Source of the DNA: JBLHHI01 sp047614125
Lineage (GTDB): Bacteria > Bacteroidota > Bacteroidia > NS11-12g > UBA9320
Length of the DNA: 14,154 nt
Direction of reading: 5' to 3'
Assembly (NCBI GenBank): GCA_047614125.1
Contig: JBLHHI010000090.1
Coordinates: 1 to 14,154, forward strand
Both the position numbers and the translations under genes were made by a program. The notes beneath the pieces were generated by a model that worked only from the letters and a program-made list of their open reading frames with translations, searched no databases and had not been told where the DNA came from. Positions 1 to 7,496 of this stretch are shown here, piece after piece (position 1 is the stretch's first letter; every line of letters starts with the position of its first letter).

Positions 1-58
1 TGATATAGTTGAAGACGTATGAAATTTAATATTCTGCACAGTCTAATTTCAATATTAT

Positions 59-1459
59 TTAATAAGGCAAAACCACCCACCTCAAACTCTGGCGGTATAC
101 TCCATTGTGAACTTGAATAAAATAGGTTCCAGCAGTAAGTTTATCATTTTGATATTTTAATGTTCGAGTGCTATTTTCTTGATCCACTTGGTCAATCAAC
201 CTGCCTTGCGCATCGTAGATGTTCAGCTGTGCTTTTGTTGGTGCAGCAGAGGAAAGGGTAAACGAAGGTTGGTGCGATGGGTTTGGGTAGAGCACCATTT
301 GTTCTAGTTCTGGCTTGAGTACTGATGTAAAATCCAAATTCCGCAAACGGAGGATGGTATGCGTATTTGGGTCGGAATTGCTCCAGTCTTTTCCATTGGT
401 GGCTAAAAAAATGGTTCCCTGTCCGTCGGTGCAGATGTCGCGAATCCTTCCAAAGGCATTGGTAAGATAGTTTTGTGTGGAAAGCACGCCCTTGCCGTCG
501 GCAGAAAGCGTAAAGGCAATGAGGCGTTTGTCTTTTAAAACCGTCATTACCAGGGTGTTATTCAGCTCAGGGATGGATGCGTGTTGGTAGTAAATAAGAT
601 CGGACGGCGCAATGGTGGGCGTCCAAGTAAAGATGGGTTCCACCACGTTGGAGTCTTGGCAAAACTGGAGCTCTGGTGCGCTGTTGCACATGCCTTCTAC
701 ATTTGGCCAACCATAGTTTCGGCCTATCTCTAATATGTTCAATTCGTCGTCGCTGGTGGGGCCATGTTCGGAACCATAGATGATGTTGTTTGGTCCGAGT
801 GCAAGGCCTTGTGTGTTTCGCAAGCCCCAGCTCCATACGTAGCTGTTGGCTATTGGGTTGTCGGCCGGAATGCTGCCGTCGAGCTTCATGCGCATCACCT
901 TGCCGTTTAAAAGCGCAGGATTTTGGGCATCTTGGTCTTTGCGCGCGTCTCCAGTAGTAAAAATCAAGGTTTGATCGGGTAGGAGAAGAAACCGACAACC
1001 AATATGGGTTGTGTTTCCGGGTATGTTTTCTACTAGAACCTCCTCATTGGTTAACGAATCGAGTGAGTAGGTAAAGCGTGAAATTCGCTCTTTAACGGTG
1101 GAGTTATTTAAATACGTATACGCAACGTACACGAATGGTTTGGACGCAAATTCTGGGTGTAAGAAGAGGCCCAACATTCCGGATTCATAAAATTGATATA
1201 CGGAACTTGAATGGTCGAGGATGATTTTTCGTTGTCCATTCGTTGGATTAACTCTACTAATTTTTCCGTTTCGTTCGGTAAGCCAAAGATGGTTATCCGG
1301 GCCCCAAAGGAGTTCCCACGGCACATCAAGTCCGGTTATAATGGTGTCGACGGTCAGGATGGTTGAATCGAGTTGAACGGTGGTTTGAGCTGTGGCATTT
1401 GAGCAAGTAGCGCAAATCAGGTTGGTTATGAAAATAAGGATAAGTGTTGGATGTTTCAT
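59..1459 (-). CDS. Secreted PQQ-dependent sugar dehydrogenase (soluble GDH type) with T9SS sorting domain
   Basis: The 466-residue product begins with a signal peptide (about residues 1-25, hydrophobic core then ATAQ). Residues about 35-375 form a six-bladed propeller of the soluble glucose/sorbosone dehydrogenase family, which oxidises sugars with PQQ as cofactor. Visible family blocks are the early TERNGKI, GMLGLFLHPEF near 94-104, H152 in THIGCR (the catalytic His position), LRNTQGL with R214 (a PQQ contact in the family) and SEHGPTSDDELN at 230-241. The tail from about 388 (LYPNPS, IYDAQGR, AGTYF) is a T9SS type A sorting domain, so the enzyme should be exported and attached to or released from the cell surface. 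The substrate cannot be read from sequence. It starts at an ATG. On its strand a 7-of-8 match to TAnnTTTG lies at 1477-1484. The gene is divergent from the zinc-ribbon gene. Confidence 0.9.
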   Translation of the reverse strand: MKHPTLILIFITNLICATCSNATAQTTVQLDSTILTVDTIITGLDVPWELLWGPDNHLWLTERNGKISRVNPTNGQRKIILDHSSSVYQFYESGMLGLFLHPEFASKPFVYVAYTYLNNSTVKERISRFTYSLDSLTNEEVLVENIPGNTTHIGCRFLLLPDQTLIFTTGDARKDQDAQNPALLNGKVMRMKLDGSIPADNPIANSYVWSWGLRNTQGLALGPNNIIYGSEHGPTSDDELNILEIGRNYGWPNVEGMCNSAPELQFCQDSNVVEPIFTWTPTIAPSDLIYYQHASIPELNNTLVMTVLKDKRLIAFTLSADGKGVLSTQNYLTNAFGRIRDICTDGQGTIFLATNGKDWSNSDPNTHTILRLRNLDFTSVLKPELEQMVLYPNPSHQPSFTLSSAAPTKAQLNIYDAQGRLIDQVDQENSTRTLKYQNDKLTAGTYFIQVHNGVYRQSLRWVVLPY

Positions 1460-1674
1460 TTTAATGTAGGTGAATACAATGATACATTTTGTTGGTTAAA
1501 TTTTTGAGAATCTGACGAAGATTTGAACATATCAGTGGGCGTTAGCTGAATGAAATAAAGGGATTTGTTTAGGATTAAAGTGTTGAATATAATGGAGTGG
1601 TGTATTTGATTGTGGTTAATAAGCGCTTAAACTGGGTGTGAAAATTTGAGCAAAAGGTTAAAAGTGTTTACTTT

Positions 1675-1734
1675 GTTCGTAACCGTTCGTAACCGTTCGT
1701 AACCGTTCGTAACCGTTCGTAACCGTTCGTAACC
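1675..1734. repeat. Six perfect tandem copies of a 10-bp unit in the divergent intergenic region
   Basis: The unit GTTCGTAACC occurs six times in a row without a mismatch. It ends 28 bp before the ATG of the zinc-ribbon gene. The unit contains GTT and AAC arms (GTT-CGT-AAC), so the array is a series of short dyads spaced one helical turn apart, which would present identical sites on one face of the DNA. There are no unique spacers, so this is not a CRISPR array. The rest of the 303-base region between the two divergent genes is AT-rich and I see no gene in it. Likely roles are operator sites for one of the flanking genes or a slippage-prone array. Which of these applies is not decidable here. 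Confidence 0.97.
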
Positions 1735-1762
1735 AAATTTTATAATCAAACCATAGCAAATC

Positions 1763-2131
1763 ATGAAAATCCAAGAAAACAGAAGGTGTAAAACGTGCAA
1801 TGCCCATTACGTGGGACGAGCAAATAAAGTGTTCTGCACGGTAGTCTGCAAAAGCACCTATCATCGTAACCTTCGAAGCGAAACCAAATTGGCTGCGTTG
1901 CGTTTCAACGAATATTTAATCCGCAACCACGGAATCCTCTACGAGATTCTTGGCGAAAAAAAGAAACAAATAAAAGTGAATCGCAAACAATTGGCCGATA
2001 AGAAATTTCGATTTAGCTACCACACCCACACGCTTACCAATTCTAAAGGAAAGTTATATCACTTCATCTTTAACACAGGTTGGATGGAATTTAGCGATGA
2101 CGAAATTTTAGTAGTTCGAAATCAAACTTAA
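1763..2131 (+). CDS. Small zinc-ribbon protein of unknown function (Bacteroidota family)
   Basis: The 122-residue protein has an N-terminal Cys4 motif, C9-x2-C12-x12-C25-x3-C29 followed by a Tyr-His, with an intervening GRANKVFC block. This matches a class of small CxxC...FCxxxC proteins that I know from Bacteroidota but whose function I cannot name. The middle (about 30-80) is basic and probably helical. The C-terminal part (about 82-120: FRFSYHTHTLTNSKGKLYHF, then NTGWMEF) resembles the aromatic-rich C-terminus of those relatives. There is no signal peptide or membrane segment, so it should be cytoplasmic. The zinc ribbon and basic middle would suit nucleic-acid binding, but that is inference. 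It starts at an ATG just after the 10-bp tandem array, which may control it. The next gene on the same strand begins 107 bp downstream. Confidence 0.8.
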   Translation: MKIQENRRCKTCNAHYVGRANKVFCTVVCKSTYHRNLRSETKLAALRFNEYLIRNHGILYEILGEKKKQIKVNRKQLADKKFRFSYHTHTLTNSKGKLYHFIFNTGWMEFSDDEILVVRNQT

Positions 2132-2238
2132 ATGAATGCAAAGACAAACTTTTAAATTCAAGGTGAATCTGCTTCTTTTTTCCCCACCCACCTTTTCCTA
2201 ATATTCCGTAACCTTGTAATTCTAATCAGAATGGATCA

Positions 2239-3186
2239 ATGAAAAAATTTATTGGATACCTAAAGGCTTATTACGATGAAGAATTTTCATGGTCCTACCT
2301 GGCTTTTATTGTGCTCTTTCTTACCGGTGCTATCTATTGGGTATATCACGATCCATACGAATTTATAAGTCAGCGCAACTTGCTCATTACCACGCCAGGT
2401 AAACGATTTTTATACCCACTTTTTTACGCCATTCCCTTTCTAGTAGCCTTTGGCGGCCATTCTATTTTTAAACGCAACTTCAGCTTCTTTGCCAAATGGC
2501 AGTTCTGGGCGCTCTTTGTGGTGGCGGTTTTGATCTTCTCATTCCGACAAATGTTTTATCTCGATTTTTACGAATGGACCGAGCGCTTCACCTTTGAGAA
2601 ATATCCGTACTTTTTCCGAAAAGTTCTAACCGATGCCGTTCAACTCATCTTCGTATTGACCGCCATTACGCTGGTTTGGCTCTTCGACCGAAAATCATCA
2701 GATTCTCCCTATGGTTTTACTCTAAAGAACTTCGACTTAAAACCCTATTTCATCATCTTAGCCATTATGCTTCCCTTTGTAATCGGTTTTGGTTTAACCG
2801 ATCACTTTACGGGCTATTACCCACGCGGTTTGAAAAATCATTCGTACTATTTTAACGGAGAGTTAAATGTAAGTGGCTGGTATTATGTACTTTATGAGCT
2901 TATTTACGGCCTCGACTTTATTTCGATCGAATACTTCTTTAGAGGATTTTTAGTCATTGCCTTTATACGCTTCGTTGGACCTGGATCTATTATGCCCATG
3001 GCCACTTTTTACGTATTCATTCATTTTGGTAAACCCATGGTGGAAACCATTTCTTCCTTTTTTGGAGGAACGCTGTTGGGTATAATCACGTATTACAGTC
3101 GCTCTATTTGGGGTGGAATTGTGGTGCACATGGGCATAGCCTGGCTAATGGAACTGGGCGCATTTATTGGACAAAGCAACAAGTGA
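2239..3186 (+). CDS. CPBP-family (Abi/Rce1-like) membrane protein, active site partly altered
   Basis: This 315-residue integral membrane protein has about seven or eight hydrophobic segments. The C-terminal third carries the CPBP pattern: motif 1 IEYFFRG (E231, R235), motif 2 with H262 in FIHFG, and motif 3 with H297 in VVHMGIA. CPBP proteins include intramembrane metalloproteases such as Rce1. In active members motif 1 is EExxxR and motif 3 is HxxxN or HxxxD. Here the first Glu is I230 and the last polar residue is A301, so protease activity is doubtful. It starts at the ATG at 2239. A near-consensus -7 element (TAACCTTG, 2209-2216) lies upstream. The stop codon is one base from the recG start, which suggests co-transcription with recG rather than a shared function. 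Confidence 0.8.
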   Translation: MKKFIGYLKAYYDEEFSWSYLAFIVLFLTGAIYWVYHDPYEFISQRNLLITTPGKRFLYPLFYAIPFLVAFGGHSIFKRNFSFFAKWQFWALFVVAVLIFSFRQMFYLDFYEWTERFTFEKYPYFFRKVLTDAVQLIFVLTAITLVWLFDRKSSDSPYGFTLKNFDLKPYFIILAIMLPFVIGFGLTDHFTGYYPRGLKNHSYYFNGELNVSGWYYVLYELIYGLDFISIEYFFRGFLVIAFIRFVGPGSIMPMATFYVFIHFGKPMVETISSFFGGTLLGIITYYSRSIWGGIVVHMGIAWLMELGAFIGQSNK

Positions 3187-3187
3187 G

Positions 3188-5281
3188 GTGAGTACCTTTT
3201 TAAAAACATCGATTGAATATTTAAAGGGAGTTGGCCCAAGTAGAGCCGAGCTGTTTCAAAAAGAACTCGGAGTTTTTACCTACGTCGACTTGCTCAACCA
3301 GTTCCCGTTTCGATACCTCGATCGCACTAAAATTTATCAGGTTCGCGACATTGATCCGTCGATGCCGCACATCCAACTAAAAGGAAAGCTGCAATTCATA
3401 ACGGTAGTTGGATCCAACCCAGGCAATAAACGACTCACGGCCAGCTTTGTCGACGATTCGGGTTCGGTTGACTTAGTTTGGTTTAAAAGCGTGAATTGGT
3501 TAAAAGACAATCTCAAAACAAATACAACCTACATTCTCTTTGGAAAGCCATCTTCTTTTAACAACAAAATAAACATAGCCCACCCCGAATTAGAGCTCGA
3601 AGAAAGTCAAACTGGGCTCACCAGCTTACACGCCGTTTATCCATCCACCGATAAATTAAAAAACCGAAGAGTCGATAATCGACTCATACGCAGCATGGTG
3701 CTTACCGTTTTACAAGACGCCAAATTCTTCATTCGAGAATATCTGCCATCCCAAGTACTTAAAGATTATAAGCTGATTTCCAACGAGTTGGCCTATAAAT
3801 GGATCCACCATCCAACGAATCCAACCGAACTAAAAGCTGCTCAAGACCGAATCAAGTTCAATGAGTTTTTTGTCCTCCAATGCAGCATACTTCGGCTAAA
3901 GAAACAGCGCGAAGCCGTGCCGGGAATTCGCTTTGGAAAGGTGGGCGATGCTTTTAATTCGTACTATCAAAACCACCTAAGCTTTGAATTAACCAATGCG
4001 CAAAAACGGGTAATTAAAGAAATTCATTCAGACTTAAAATCAGGCATTCAGATGAATCGACTGCTGCAAGGCGATGTGGGCAGCGGTAAGAGTATAGTAG
4101 CCTTTTTGTGTGCACTCATTGCCATCGATAATGGCTTTCAGGTGAGCATAATGGCACCCACCGAAATTTTGGCCAACCAACATTTTAATGGATTTAAGGA
4201 ATCGATGAACGACGTAGGCGTACAATTGGCCTTGCTCACAGGCAGCGTGAAAAAGAAAGATCGAACGTCCATACTTGCCGGTCTTGCCGATGGAAGCATT
4301 CACATCTTAATTGGTACACATGCGTTAATCGAAGACCCGGTGGTCTTTAAAAACCAAGGACTTGTAATCATCGATGAACAACATCGTTTTGGAGTTGCGC
4401 AGCGGGCTAAGATGTGGCATAAATCGGATTACCCACCGCACATCTTGGTTATGACCGCCACACCCATTCCCAGAACCTTGGCCATGACGGTTTACGGCGA
4501 TTTAGAAGTGTCAAAAATCGACGAGCTGCCCGGAGGAAGAAAACCCATTATAACGGCACATAGGTATGAAGGAAGTCGGTTGCGTGTGCGTGGCTTTGTA
4601 AAAGAACAGGTGGATGCAGGCCGACAAGTCTACATTGTTTTTCCGTTAATTGAAGAATCGGAGACTTTAGATTATAAAAACCTGCAAGACGGCTTTGATC
4701 ATTTATTGGAATACTTTGAGCGTCCAACGTACCAAATTGAAATGATGCATGGAAGAATGAAACCTGCTGATAAAGACGCGGTTATGCAGCGTTTTAAAGA
4801 GGGAAAGACCCAAATTTTAGTATCTACAACCGTTATCGAAGTGGGCATCAATGTGCCAAATGCAACCGTAATGGTGATTGAAAGTTCCGAAAAATTTGGC
4901 TTGGCGCAGCTCCATCAACTTCGAGGAAGAGTGGGGCGAGGTGCCGACCAAAGTTTTTGTGTTTTGATGACCGGCAATAAGCTCACCAAGGTAGCACGAC
5001 AACGGTTAACGGCTATGGTGGATACAACCGATGGTTTTGAAATTGCTGAATTCGATTTAAAACTTCGCGGCCCCGGTGATATAGAAGGAACGCGGCAAAG
5101 TGGTTTGTTGGATTTAAAACTGGCCAGCTTAACTCAGGATGGAGATATTCTTGCCAAAGCCCGTTTGGCTTGCATTAGCATCTTCGACAACGACCCCGAT
5201 CTCAAAAAACCGGAAAATATGGCGTTGCACCAATATTTGGGCACGCTGCGAGGCTATGTTGATTGGAGTCGAGTAAGTTGA
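3188..5281 (+). CDS. recG: ATP-dependent DNA helicase RecG
   Basis: RecG remodels stalled replication forks and branch-migrates Holliday junctions. The 697-residue length is normal for the family. An N-terminal wedge/OB domain (IEYLKGVGPSRAE at the start, then an OB fold to about 150) is followed by a superfamily 2 helicase core: Walker A GDVGSGKS at 295-302, DEQH at 396-399, TATPIPRTLAMT shortly after, and motif VI QLRGRVGR at 577-584. The C-terminal block DLKLRGPGDIEGTRQSG is the RecG region just before the TRG motif. I chose the GTG at 3188 because it gives MSTFLKTSIEYLKGVG, matching the usual short lead into this motif. A TTG at 3167 in the same frame would add seven residues and overlap the CPBP gene by 20 bp. 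The start choice is moderately sure, the identity very sure. Confidence 0.95.
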   Translation: MSTFLKTSIEYLKGVGPSRAELFQKELGVFTYVDLLNQFPFRYLDRTKIYQVRDIDPSMPHIQLKGKLQFITVVGSNPGNKRLTASFVDDSGSVDLVWFKSVNWLKDNLKTNTTYILFGKPSSFNNKINIAHPELELEESQTGLTSLHAVYPSTDKLKNRRVDNRLIRSMVLTVLQDAKFFIREYLPSQVLKDYKLISNELAYKWIHHPTNPTELKAAQDRIKFNEFFVLQCSILRLKKQREAVPGIRFGKVGDAFNSYYQNHLSFELTNAQKRVIKEIHSDLKSGIQMNRLLQGDVGSGKSIVAFLCALIAIDNGFQVSIMAPTEILANQHFNGFKESMNDVGVQLALLTGSVKKKDRTSILAGLADGSIHILIGTHALIEDPVVFKNQGLVIIDEQHRFGVAQRAKMWHKSDYPPHILVMTATPIPRTLAMTVYGDLEVSKIDELPGGRKPIITAHRYEGSRLRVRGFVKEQVDAGRQVYIVFPLIEESETLDYKNLQDGFDHLLEYFERPTYQIEMMHGRMKPADKDAVMQRFKEGKTQILVSTTVIEVGINVPNATVMVIESSEKFGLAQLHQLRGRVGRGADQSFCVLMTGNKLTKVARQRLTAMVDTTDGFEIAEFDLKLRGPGDIEGTRQSGLLDLKLASLTQDGDILAKARLACISIFDNDPDLKKPENMALHQYLGTLRGYVDWSRVS

Positions 5282-5328
5282 TTAAGTTTAAGCTGAATAT
5301 GAATAAAGTGTGCGTGCCATCACCCACG

Positions 5329-5560
5329 ATGTCATCCCGATTGGGGATCTATTTGATTAATTGAGATTTGTTGTGTGACGCATTCATCAAGAACTCCAGG
5401 ATCCACAAAACAAGATGCTGAAACAAGCAGCATGACACGGACCAGGTTGCGCTCTCGCCTTCACTACGAGCGTCATCCAGAGAAATCGATCCTGAGCGAG
5501 AACGCTGTTCATTACAAGCAAGATGTATATAGCGAAGAATTGTTGCGAAGGATCTCCTGT
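5329..5560. repeat. Degenerate palindromic intergenic repeat mosaic between convergent genes
   Basis: The 360 bases between recG and the convergent glycosyltransferase gene contain no credible gene. They are built of fragments resembling the GTCATCCTGAGCGAAG...GGATC type of intergenic repeat that is abundant in many Bacteroidota genomes. Visible pieces are GTCATCCCGATTGGGGATCT at 5331-5350, with arms ATCCC/GGGAT; a hairpin ATGCTG-AAACAAG-CAGCAT at 5415-5433; GCGTCATCCAGAG with GATCCTGAGCGAG at about 5470-5500; and GCGAAGGATCTCC near 5545-5557. Family resemblance is from memory, while the palindromes are seen directly. The position, just after two converging genes, is typical for such elements, which may act in transcription termination or mRNA 3' protection. 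Confidence 0.6.
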
Positions 5561-5641
5561 TGAATAGTCTGAAAGTGCTCAACATTCATAGTTACATTCA
5601 AACGTACATTTTCCCTCCATAATTTTTGTGGCATCCCCAAC

Positions 5642-7180
5642 TCATTTTAGCTTAAACGTTGTATTAATCGACGATCCAAAGACCCGTTCTTCATGCCATA
5701 TTTTTGAAATGAGTTCTTCATACTCTTGTGGATGCCAGCGGTATCCCGATATAAAGTAATCCGCTTCTTCCAATGAATCTACTAGCTCAACACGCCAACG
5801 ATCCGGCAGCTTGATGATCTCTAAATTGTATTTGCCGGGTTCGTAATCACATTTAATCTTAATTTTAGCAGTTTTGTCTTGGTGAAGGATGCGCTCAAAA
5901 GCGTGCATATATGAGCTTCCCCAATAATCCAATTCGTAATTTTTCCGCAGCCATTGGGCTTCATTCCGTTGTGTTAACGCATTGAAGTAGACTTGCTGGT
6001 TTGGATGCAATTGGATGGTGTAAAACAGTGCAACAGAGCAAATAATACCCAATACAACCGGTCCAACTTTATTCCATTTCTTGTGCAAGGCATCGATGCC
6101 AAACAACATGCCAAAACACAACAATGGATACAGAAAAAACACTTGTCGCCATCCATCATAAATGGTTGATTTGTTGATGGATATGGCCAAAACGGTGGCG
6201 AAAAAACAAAAGAAGATGATGACGAAAACCAAATCCTTTTCTTCAAGGACTTTGTTTCTGAATTTCTGTATCACGAGAACGGCGTAGTACGTCCAACCCA
6301 AAATGGCAGCGATGAGCAACGGAATGGGAATAGTTATCGCCATCCATTTTACCAAATAATGCCACGGGATGTTCTCCGAAAGTGTCATTTTGCCCTCAAA
6401 CAAAACCTCACCCTTCCACCTAAAATCAACCAAGTTATTTAAGGCTTCTCCAAAGTTGGAAATCGGATGTTCCCACAAAAAGGGCCAACTTACATAGGTG
6501 GTTAAAATGGCCACTGCAAAGGTGGTTAGAAACAAAGTACTCGATTGCTTAAAGGATCTACCAGCGCTTTTTTGGAGAAAAAACAGAGGCAAAAATACCA
6601 GGGGCAAAATTCCGCCCATTATGCGCAAGTTGATCAAAACGCCAAACCCAAGTCCCAGTAAGATCATTCGACGAAAATTGGCTTTGTATAGAACTAAGGC
6701 GCTGATATACAGGCAAATAATGAAGACGCTGAGAAAAGGTACATCCTTTGAATTAAAAAAGGAATGTGCAAAAATGCGGGGGCAAAAAATCAAAACTAGC
6801 ATGCCCAAGGTCGACAACCATCGCGATTTGAAAAGAAGATAAATCAGCTTTCCGCCAAAAAAGCAACTGAACAAAAACAAGAGGTGGGTGCAGAAATGTC
6901 GGAGGTGATAGATGTCTCGGGTGTCGGTATATTTTAACGCTTTTTGCAGAAAATAAACGGGCATTTCGAAGGCTACACCATAATCTCGGTCGGGGTAGGT
7001 TTTAAGACGCTGATTGCCTTCAAAGATGTATTCGTAATTGAATTGAGCCGTGGCTCGTTGCGTGTATTCATCCCAACTTACTCCAAAATCCTGGGTAATA
7101 AAGTACCCGATGATTATGGAAATCAGTAAGATGCCGTGATTCAAATATTTCGCCAAGCGCGGATGCTGAGGTAGTTTCAA
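5642..7180 (-). CDS. Putative GT-C type membrane glycosyltransferase (GT39/ArnT-like)
   Basis: The 512-residue protein has about ten or more membrane segments and a soluble C-terminal tail of roughly 90 residues. An acidic pair sits in the first outer loop (D37-E38 in GVSWDEYTQ), as in GT-C enzymes that transfer sugars from lipid-phosphate donors. A second loop reads PRIFAHSFFNSKDVPF (134-149), and a motif ELDYWGSSY near residue 420 is one I associate with bacterial GT39-like proteins. It probably glycosylates a surface lipid or polymer from the periplasmic side. Donor and acceptor are unknown. The first codon is a TTG at 7178-7180, immediately preceded by an in-frame TGA, and no ATG lies nearby, so the start is uncertain. 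A perfect -7 element lies directly upstream. The gene converges with recG and diverges from the next genes. Confidence 0.65.
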   Translation of the reverse strand: MKLPQHPRLAKYLNHGILLISIIIGYFITQDFGVSWDEYTQRATAQFNYEYIFEGNQRLKTYPDRDYGVAFEMPVYFLQKALKYTDTRDIYHLRHFCTHLLFLFSCFFGGKLIYLLFKSRWLSTLGMLVLIFCPRIFAHSFFNSKDVPFLSVFIICLYISALVLYKANFRRMILLGLGFGVLINLRIMGGILPLVFLPLFFLQKSAGRSFKQSSTLFLTTFAVAILTTYVSWPFLWEHPISNFGEALNNLVDFRWKGEVLFEGKMTLSENIPWHYLVKWMAITIPIPLLIAAILGWTYYAVLVIQKFRNKVLEEKDLVFVIIFFCFFATVLAISINKSTIYDGWRQVFFLYPLLCFGMLFGIDALHKKWNKVGPVVLGIICSVALFYTIQLHPNQQVYFNALTQRNEAQWLRKNYELDYWGSSYMHAFERILHQDKTAKIKIKCDYEPGKYNLEIIKLPDRWRVELVDSLEEADYFISGYRWHPQEYEELISKIWHEERVFGSSINTTFKLK

Positions 7181-7185
7181 TCAAT

Positions 7186-7193
7186 CAAATTTA
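7186..7193 (-). promoter_or_regulatory. Candidate -7 promoter element of the glycosyltransferase gene
   Basis: On the minus strand this reads TAAATTTG, an exact match to the Bacteroidota TAnnTTTG element. No clear -33 TTG is seen at the usual distance. Its closeness to the TTG start would place transcription initiation at or next to the first codon, so either the message is leaderless or the true start lies further inside the gene. Confidence 0.35.
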
Positions 7194-7211
7194 ACGGGGC
7201 TAATTTACGGC

Positions 7212-7484
7212 ATGAAGTGTAAGCTTTCTTTGTTTCAATGGATATTTGAAAACAAGCAGGATGATTTTCGTGTTCTAAAAACGGGTTGGAATGTCCTTTG
7301 TTTTTCGTCCATCGTAATACGGTTTATGAAATTCACAACTTTCTATGTAATTTGGTCCAACCAGAAGTTTGAAAAATGCATTGGTCAAAACGGATTTATG
7401 GTCCATTTTGTTGATAGTGAAGGCAATAAGTTTACACTGCATTCAAAAAGCAAAGTACTTAGAATCATAAATTTTCAAACGTAA
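7212..7484 (+). CDS. Hypothetical small ORF, doubtful
   Basis: This is a 90-codon reading frame with an ATG start, ending 12 bp before the DinB-family gene. I do not recognise the product. The last 52 residues, from an internal ATG at 7326 (MKFTTFYVIWSNQ ... GFMVHFVDSEGNKFTLH), look more protein-like than the first 38, so a shorter gene starting at 7326 is at least as likely. There is no signal peptide, no convincing membrane span and no known motif. It may instead be a remnant of a longer gene, or simply the leader region of the DinB-SDR pair. Confidence that it encodes a protein is low. Confidence 0.3.
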   Translation: MKCKLSLFQWIFENKQDDFRVLKTGWNVLCFSSIVIRFMKFTTFYVIWSNQKFEKCIGQNGFMVHFVDSEGNKFTLHSKSKVLRIINFQT

Positions 7485-7496
7485 AAACGACGAACA

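Noticed and set aside
567..998. 143-codon minus-strand frame inside the dehydrogenase gene
   Set aside because: It is an out-of-frame shadow of the propeller coding sequence, with an Arg/His/Gln-rich product and no motif.
1675..1734. CRISPR array or origin iterons
   Set aside because: Units are contiguous with no spacers and there are no cas genes, so it is not CRISPR. No replication initiator gene is nearby to support iterons.
1658..1864. Minus-strand reading frame across the tandem array, giving a repeated TVTNGYE-like peptide
   Set aside because: It is antisense to the zinc-ribbon gene and its repeats merely translate the 10-bp array; no family resemblance and no plausible start context.
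5375..5563. 62-codon plus-strand frame and overlapping minus-strand frame in the gap after recG
   Set aside because: Both are translations of palindromic intergenic repeat sequence, with low-complexity Ser/Arg/Glu-rich products and no homology signal.
6498..6842. 114-codon plus-strand frame inside the glycosyltransferase gene
   Set aside because: It is antisense to a clear membrane protein; the Lys/Arg-rich product is the expected shadow of hydrophobic codons.
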